A stretch of DNA of 25,000 bases from Botryococcus braunii (lineage: Eukaryota; Chlorophyta; Trebouxiophyceae), in NCBI GenBank assembly GCA_002005505.1, contig KV908525.1:5001-30000 (forward strand), read 5' to 3'. The translations under genes and the position numbers were made by a program. Below are positions 20,400 to 25,000 of this stretch, one piece after another; within the stretch, counting starts at the first letter, position 1; each line of letters begins with the position of its first letter. The notes under the pieces are model-generated. The model was not told the DNA's origin, searched no databases, and saw only the letters and a program-made list of their open reading frames with translations.

Positions 20400-22330
20400 C
20401 GAGACAGAGGCGGGGGGAGAGGGAGAGGGCGTGGAAAAATTCACTCTGCAACAGTTCATCAGCATTCCAACCAATCAAAAACAAAACTTACCCTCACAGT
20501 ACCCAAATTGACTTGAGAAGTCAGAGGATTGTCAATGGCTTGGAATAAAGCATTCCACGGCGCTAAATCTTCTTCAGAGTCAGCTTCTAATGGATCGCTC
20601 TGCGAAGTGCACATGACACATTCAGTAGCGTTAGAAGGATCGCCTAAGAAAAACCAAAAGTACTTCATGCCACTAAAGCTTGTGCTACTACCTTATCATC
20701 TTCCGTTCGAGGTACAACTGCATTGCGCGGAGTTCGTCTCCCTTTCTTATGGGGCAGACAAACTTTTTTGTGGGGTACAACATCATCGCCATCTCCATAA
20801 AATTCCTCCCAGTCGACTTCTTCCTGCTTTTGGAATGTCTTACTCAGGCATGACAAACCACAACGAAATCCTAACAGATTCTTCAATACCCGATTTTGAA
20901 GACACCACTTGAATGATGTACTTACTGCGAACTTTCAACAGAAGGATTGACCATCACAAGAATGAGTAATTCAAGTTTCACACAAAAATCTAGTAAAAAC
21001 ACAGCAGTGGTCCTGCAAGTACTAATGAACTTGGAAATCAGCTTGCGATGCCAACGACCTTGCCCAACCCTTGTTACTAAGGGCTGGCCAAGCACAATCC
21101 ACATCAAGAATCCATTGGCCATGACCAAGCATGAAAAGCAAGATCTACCTGGCCACAAACCATCGTGACAAACACGACCTCGTCCCGCAGGCCTGCATCT
21201 ACATTTAGGAAATTGCTGTGTTCGTTATAGAGGGCTTCACACGCCTGAGCTGTTTTACATCCAACAGCCTTTGCCACCTGCAAAGAAGAAAGCAAACCAT
21301 AACCAGCTCAGGCACAGCCAGCACAAGAAATCCACCACCAACAACAATAGGCTAGGCAAAGGATTGCTACCCATCAGCAGGCTCCTGAAACCATACCTGC
21401 CGCCAATTGCGCTTATATAGGTTATATGCCCTATGGAAGTCCCGAGCAGCTGTTGCCGTCCAGGAGTCCTTGCTGTCCTTTGGGGGTTCCCTGCCATCTG
21501 GAGCCACACTCCGCCTTCTCTGTAGTGCAGAAATACTTGTCAGAATACCAAGTCAGACTATATCTTCTTGTCTCGGCCTGGGCGCAGACTTGAGATCTGC
21601 ACTTTCTTAGATTGTTAAAACAGCATAAGTATGGGGCAGCTGAACACCAAAGGACATTGAGGGGTTGATTTTGTAAGTGTTGGATTTGTCTGACTACGGA
21701 GATGGCAGCATCTTGTGAACCTGTCACAGATGTAGACAACTGCTCATCAACGGCTTGGCCTCTTTCTTGCCCCGCCAAAGGCCTTGCGGCCGACTTTGGG
21801 CCGACGTCTGGCCGTGTGTGGCATATGTTTGAAAGAGCCCTTTGTTTGCATTGTTGCTCCACCATCATGAATGATTAGATAGTTAGCCACTGAGGTGGTC
21901 CTCCAAACACATGCTGAACCTGGCCGCACTAGAGAGAACAGAAGGTTCGACGGTTTGATGAAAGGCCCTGGGCAGAGCGACAGACCCCAAGCAGGGGAGT
22001 ACTACCTGATGCTGTCATCACACACGTGAAACGACATCCCTTCCTAAATTCCACAATGAAACATGCCCAACCCGTTCTATTCCCTCACCGGGGGGTCAAT
22101 CAACCAATCAGTGTAAATCGCGATCCGAGCTTCCAGTCCCACTCCATTCTATCAAGCATGTAAATGTGATCTTGATACTCTACCTTTGTTGCCGGCCGTT
22201 TTCTCGTGGACGGAAGGTCGTCATCTGAGTTCAGACGAGACGGTCTGACCACCGTTCGTTTCCCAGCCGCCCCAGCTACAGGTGCATCATAATTTGATTG
22301 CAGTGAGCCTGATAGCCTTTTATGGCCCAT
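14097..22330 (-). CDS. LIN9: LIN9/ALY homologue, MuvB/DREAM-complex subunit (SANT and DIRP domains)
   Basis: Chromatin-bound scaffold of the MuvB core, which in animals and plants works with E2F, Rb and MYB proteins to switch cell-cycle genes. Plant members are called ALWAYS EARLY (ALY) and, like this one, carry an N-terminal SANT domain. Exons, 5' to 3': 22330-22184, 21519-21397, 21277-21161, 20823-20692, 20599-20492, 20032-19948, 19683-19515, 19402-19120, 18937-18811, 18603-18338, 17997-17783, 17285-17009, 16280-16143, (15720-15616 tentative), 15311-15225, 15061-14927, 14249-14097. All phases agree and all introns are GT-AG. The protein has 853 residues, or 888 with the tentative exon. Domains: SANT (about 69-114), acidic and basic linkers, DIRP (about 452-535), a conserved VQFD...DIDVMP block (about 592-611), a charged helix (684-729) and the C-terminal helical domain. 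Start is ATG 22330 and stop is TAG at 14097-14099. Some acceptors have a near alternative (19674, 19399). Confidence 0.93.
15616..15720 (-). other. Tentative ALY exon between exons 13 and 15
   Basis: A 35-codon segment, starting TQDSIQSLLMGASASATPS and ending QKRGQ, is bounded by ATGCAG and CCAG|GTATTT. It enters and leaves in phase 0, so its inclusion would not disturb the frame. The alternative donor at TACG|GTAGTG (phase 1) would break the frame with exon 15. No conserved motif decides the matter; it may be intronic or alternatively spliced. Confidence 0.35.
16143..16280 (-). other. ALY charged helical segment (exon 13)
   Basis: The exon encodes LIKKKKAAERLRDELN, then a short polar turn and LKDDFQKRFSEVVLVIKQ. 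It corresponds to the coiled-coil region of LIN9/ALY (L..K...L..L...N....... F...Y..V...L), which pairs with LIN52 in the animal complex. The lysine run at its start follows a clean CCCATGCAG acceptor. Confidence 0.85.
17009..17997 (-). other. ALY post-DIRP conserved block (exons 11-12)
   Basis: Exon 11 (17997-17783) continues the DIRP helix with IQERARLELHRLNVRKVY, then the conserved LPRPLKVTQKVTARHP segment and LQDGSILYAAHDTYR. It splits an Arg codon (CG|G) with exon 12 (17285-17009), which starts VQFDRRDLGTELVQDIDVMP. In LIN9/ALY proteins this is the LP.DL.RPL.VGQ.V.A.HP...E...G.V......(R/C).VQFD...LG...V.DI..MP block, so the splice is very secure. The rest of exon 12 is a less conserved Ser/Ala-rich linker. 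Confidence 0.95.
18338..18603 (-). other. ALY DIRP domain exon
   Basis: One exon encodes PRRWIMYEFFYSAIDRPFF, then LSGLRDIGIPPATRLTKIDL, RSALG and RRPRRLSLAFLQE. These are the signature elements of the DIRP domain (domain in Rb-related pathway) shared by LIN9, Mip130/TWIT and ALY: R(R/K)W..(Y/F)E(W/F)FYS.ID.P.F, the TRLT...W..IR segment, and G(R/K)PRR.S..F..E. The usual Trp before the IR segment is replaced (IDLNFIR), and an extra GG sits before RRPRR. Confidence 0.96.
20282..20398. repeat. G-run tract followed by (CA)n
   Basis: GGG runs spaced by one A or C (20283-20313, then looser to 20335) are followed by a (CA)n run (20337-20398). The plus-strand G-runs meet the usual G-quadruplex pattern. 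The tract lies in the ALY intron between exons 5 and 6. ALY is on the minus strand, so the G-rich strand is the transcription template. Confidence 0.95.
21161..21519 (-). other. ALY SANT/Myb-like domain (exons 2-3)
   Basis: Exon 2 (21519-21397) opens with a basic RRRSVAPDGREPPK segment and then SWTATAARDFHRAYNLYKRN, with Trp69 and Trp88 at SANT positions. Exon 3 (21277-21161) completes the domain with VAKAVGCKTAQACEALYNE. This matches the plant ALY pattern W...E...F..AY..Y...W..VA..V..R....VEALY. The intron falls inside the domain, directly before the VA helix, in phase 0. Animal LIN9 lacks this domain. Confidence 0.9.
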
Positions 22331-23416
22331 CAGAAAAGGGACAGTAGCCTCGCTCCGACCACAAGCAGCACAGCAACCCTTTCAATACTCCGAGCAAATA
22401 AGCAATAGTCGTTCGGCGCCAATGGCTAGTAGCACCCAAAGCCAGGCTTAAGTCTGATTAACATGATCAGCAACTCAACTCCTGACGAACCCGCAATTCC
22501 GCCGGACTCTTGCACCACGAACCTCTGTGTCCCGCAACCCAAACAAAACACATCTATCGTGCAAGGCCGCCCTCAAGTACTCTCACCGCTACAAGCAGTC
22601 AGATTTCTCAGGCTGTCTATCCGACCTTACGCACTTAAAATGTATACGATCGTATCTGGTCCTACAAAGCTTGTTGTACTTGTCCACCCTGATTATGTCC
22701 TGCCACAATGGACGAATACTCGGCTTCTCCCGTCACATGTAGCACGTGATAGCTGGACTGGCTCCCCGGCCGAAGAATGGGCGGTGAACCGGCGGTGACT
22801 CACCGCACGATGCATCCTTCGGCCTAAATCTAGCTTAAATCTTACATCTGGCTTAAGAATATGTCACAGTGCTAGTATCACTCATTTAGTCGGTCTAATC
22901 CGCATCGGACTAATCAAGCTTTCGATCAAGCTTTCATCGTGTATTGGCAATACTATTGCGGCCTGCTATCAGCCTGAGGGGTCCAATACACGTGTACCGC
23001 AATGGCACGTGTACCGCCATCCTCCTGGCCCTCGCCAGTGGGGGATTATCAGTGGTACTCCGAGAATGGTGCATTCAGGTCATGGACTGCCTGGCCGCAG
23101 GCCCACACACACCAGACTTTCTAAGCAGCAGAAGGGCCAATCCAACCTACCCCTGTCATGACTTTACTGTATTCACTGGTAGAGGCTTGTTCGCAAGAAA
23201 GTCAATCATTCTTGATTGCCAAACTTCACATTGTGATCTTTGTAAGAAATCACCAGGGGATAGGACCAAGTCGTTGAAAGAGGGGGGTTCGGGGAAAGTC
23301 CCAATGTTTTTCGCAAGCAGACCAATATTTTAGAGTATTATATCTTTCTGAGGTTCAATACGTTATTTCCTGTTTTACCCAGTGATTTTGCCAAGACGGC
23401 GGCAGCCGGTGCAACA
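22331..23416. promoter_or_regulatory. Divergent promoter region between ALY and the Nudix gene
   Basis: The 1,086 bases separate two head-to-head ATGs and contain no supportable gene. A 129-codon plus-strand frame at 22944-23333 begins with TTG and shows no homology I recognise. Visible sites are: a 12-base direct repeat CACGTGTACCGC (22989-23000 and 23006-23017), a third CACGTG at 22743-22748, a palindrome GCGGTGACTCACCGC (22792-22806) preceded by another GGCGGTGA (22780-22787), and a tandem ATCAAGCTTTC pair (22913-22936). No clear TATA box is seen. Confidence 0.65.
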
Positions 23417-24851
23417 ATGCCCGTCCTACAAGTCGGGGGGCCGGTGCCCGCAACCTCTCGCCAAGGCCGGGAGAAACAGCGATACGATAAAGCAAACGGT
23501 AACCGAATGGTGGCCGGGTGAGTTCGTGGGATTCTTTGTTGGGCGCAGGGCACTTATTCTGAGGGTTTCTGGCTTGAAGGCGTCCTCGACTTTCAACTCC
23601 ATCGTCATTTCTACTGGATCCTTGCTATAGCACTAAGTTCAGCTTAGTTCCAGCGATGCGAAGTGTCTTATCCGATACAATTAGTCCCGAAGGGGGGAAG
23701 GGCGTTTTGAGACGCTCCTGCTGAACTCGCAGGTGTCTGCCCGTAAAGGTTGATCCTGATTCCAGTGGAGTGGATAGTATCAAAGTTTTAATGATCTCTA
23801 GTAGCCAAGGCAAAGGCCTTGTGTTTCCGAAGGTGAGTTCCGAGTCTGCGCCGTGCAGTACCAGTGCTCTTAAGCTCCATCTGAGGCTCTCATGTGTCTT
23901 TCATTTACACAACCAAGATGCTCTTTAAATTACTGTCTAGAATCTATGCATGGGTTCTTGTCTTGATTGTCTGTGGATGTCACAGGGCGGGTGGGAAACA
24001 GATGAATGTGTGGAGGCTGCAGCAGCACGTGAAACAGTTGAAGAGGCTGGTGTAAGAGGCAATTTAGAGGTGCGCTATTAATGTATGTTTGCATGCAAGA
24101 AAAAGGCCAAATTGCAGTGAACTAAGTAATGGTATGCTGAGGGGTGCATAAGAAGGACATTTCCAACTTTATCTTGAATTCTGCCGGTGATCTCTTAGTA
24201 GTCTTTTGCTATAGGGGTCTGAGCATTTGACAAGGTTTGCTGTACAACTTATACTCATTCTTATTCCTGTTTTGCAGTCTGCTCCATTGGGACCCTTTAC
24301 ATTCCTAAGTGGAAAGCTTACTCACGGGCATTGCGTGGCATATATGTTTGCCATGCATGTCGAGGAGGAATTAGAGCACTGGCCAGAGGAAAACACGCGT
24401 CAGCGACGATGGGTGAGCCCTAGCCAAGCCCTCTATGTGAATAACCGTGGTAGGGGTTAGCAATTTGCCCACTGGGGAATTTGTGACGCTACAATGTATG
24501 GGTGTTCAAAACGGATGTATGCAACCTGCCAATTGTGATTTTCCACCACTGGCCAACCGGGGCCCTGCCTGTGTCCTTCTGCATAGGCATCAATGAGCTC
24601 TCCTAGAGTGGATGACATGTTTCTATTCTTGCTTGCAGTGCACCGTGGAAGAAGCTGTGCTGAGATGTCGGCATCCTTGGATGCGCGACGCGCTGTTAAC
24701 CTGGTTGGAGCGCCAGGGCCATGATGTAGGATACTTGCAGCAAATTGCGCAGGCACAGCTGGAAAATTCAAACGTACATGCCGACGTGACTACGATGGAC
24801 CCGTTAACCCAGTCATCTAGGGCCCCTGAGCAGATTACTGCGCCTACATGA
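23417..24851 (+). CDS. Nudix hydrolase, plant diphosphoinositol-polyphosphate phosphohydrolase-like
   Basis: Predicted to hydrolyse nucleoside- or inositol-linked diphosphates with a divalent metal. The closest relatives by motif are plant NUDT4/12/13/16/17/18/21-type enzymes and animal DIPPs, which act on diphosphoinositol polyphosphates and diadenosine polyphosphates; the substrate here is inferred. Exons: 23417-23517, 23733-23832, 23986-24069, 24278-24412, 24639-24851, all GT-AG with agreeing phases, giving 210 residues and a TGA stop. The N terminus has RQGREKQRYDKANGNRMVAG and then CLPV, joined by a split Gly codon. VLMISSSQGKGLVFPK leads straight into the Nudix box. After it come GPFTFLSGKL, WPEENTRQRRW and RHPWMRDALLTWLE, all typical of the plant group. 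The Gln/Ser-rich tail of about 40 residues is unremarkable. No transit peptide is obvious, so a cytosolic or nuclear location is likely. Confidence 0.95.
23986..24069 (+). other. Nudix box exon
   Basis: Exon 3 encodes the complete Nudix signature G-x5-E-x7-RE-U-x-EE-x-G-U at residues 68-90: GGWETDE, CVEAAAA, RETVEEAGV. All catalytic positions are intact: Arg82, Glu83, Glu86, Glu87 and Gly89. The exon starts exactly at the first Gly of the box and is in phase 0 at both ends (28 codons). Confidence 0.97.
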
Positions 24852-25000
24852 GTTGCCTTGCGGAGAGCTGTGTTGAGGGTAGGCAGGGCTTCAGAGGAGA
24901 TTGCCGCACAACATGGTGTCCATAATTTCGCAGGTTGTGGTGAGGATACGCGGGTAAGGAGAGGACTGGGCAATGGATGAGTATGTGAGTTATTCTGTAG
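24852..25000 (+). other. 3' flank of the Nudix gene
   Basis: These 149 bases follow the TGA stop and probably belong to the 3' untranslated region. No TGTAA poly(A) signal is present before the window ends. Confidence 0.5.

Noticed and set aside
21431..21868. 145-codon minus-strand frame
   Set aside because: It overlaps ALY exon 2 in another frame; the SANT-coding frame is the real one, and exon 1 joins exon 2 in phase 0 without it.
22944..23333. 129-codon plus-strand frame in the divergent promoter
   Set aside because: It begins with TTG, has no homology I can recognise and lies directly upstream of the Nudix gene; it is probably chance.
22331..23416. Enrichment of GTAC (SBP core) sites as a copper-response array
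   Set aside because: I see about five GTAC in 1.09 kb, close to the four or so expected by chance; only the duplicated CACGTGTACCGC word was kept.

Overview
This window is nuclear DNA from a green plant-lineage eukaryote, most likely a chlorophyte alga. Three intron-rich protein genes can be rebuilt exon by exon from GT-AG splice sites with matching reading phases. The plant-lineage call rests on an SBP-box transcription factor (a family confined to Viridiplantae), a plant-type SANT-plus-DIRP LIN9/ALY protein, and a plant-type Nudix hydrolase. The moderate GC content, introns of mostly 100-1000 bases loaded with GT/GA microsatellites, and repeated poly(C)-poly(A) tracts resemble what I remember of Dunaliella-like chlorophytes, but the species is a guess.

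Layout: (1) 1-10705, minus strand: an SBP-box transcription factor of the SPL1/SPL7/CRR1 long type. It starts at ATG 10705 and runs off the left edge, with about 978 residues modelled here. It has an SBP DNA-binding domain near the N terminus, a glutamine-rich middle, the conserved long-SPL core, and the beginning of the ankyrin-type region. (2) 10706-14096: a 3.4 kb gap with no gene I can support. It holds the SBP gene's 5' flank, a GC-rich cluster of hairpins, a (CA)n(GA)n microsatellite and a C/A/G homopolymer tract. (3) 14097-22330, minus strand: a complete LIN9/ALY homologue, about 853-888 residues in 16 or 17 exons, which is the MuvB/DREAM-complex chromatin subunit. (4) 22331-23416: a divergent promoter region with three CACGTG boxes and several short duplicated motifs. 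(5) 23417-24851, plus strand: a complete five-exon Nudix hydrolase of 210 residues, of the diphosphoinositol-polyphosphate phosphohydrolase-like plant group, followed by 149 bases of 3' flank.

The genes do not form an operon. ALY and the Nudix gene are head to head and could share a promoter; ALY and the SBP gene are tail to head. Almost all long open frames outside the listed exons are microsatellite translations (Ser-Leu, Arg-Glu, Thr-His or Cys-Val runs) or antisense shadows. No RNA gene, transposon or CRISPR array was seen.
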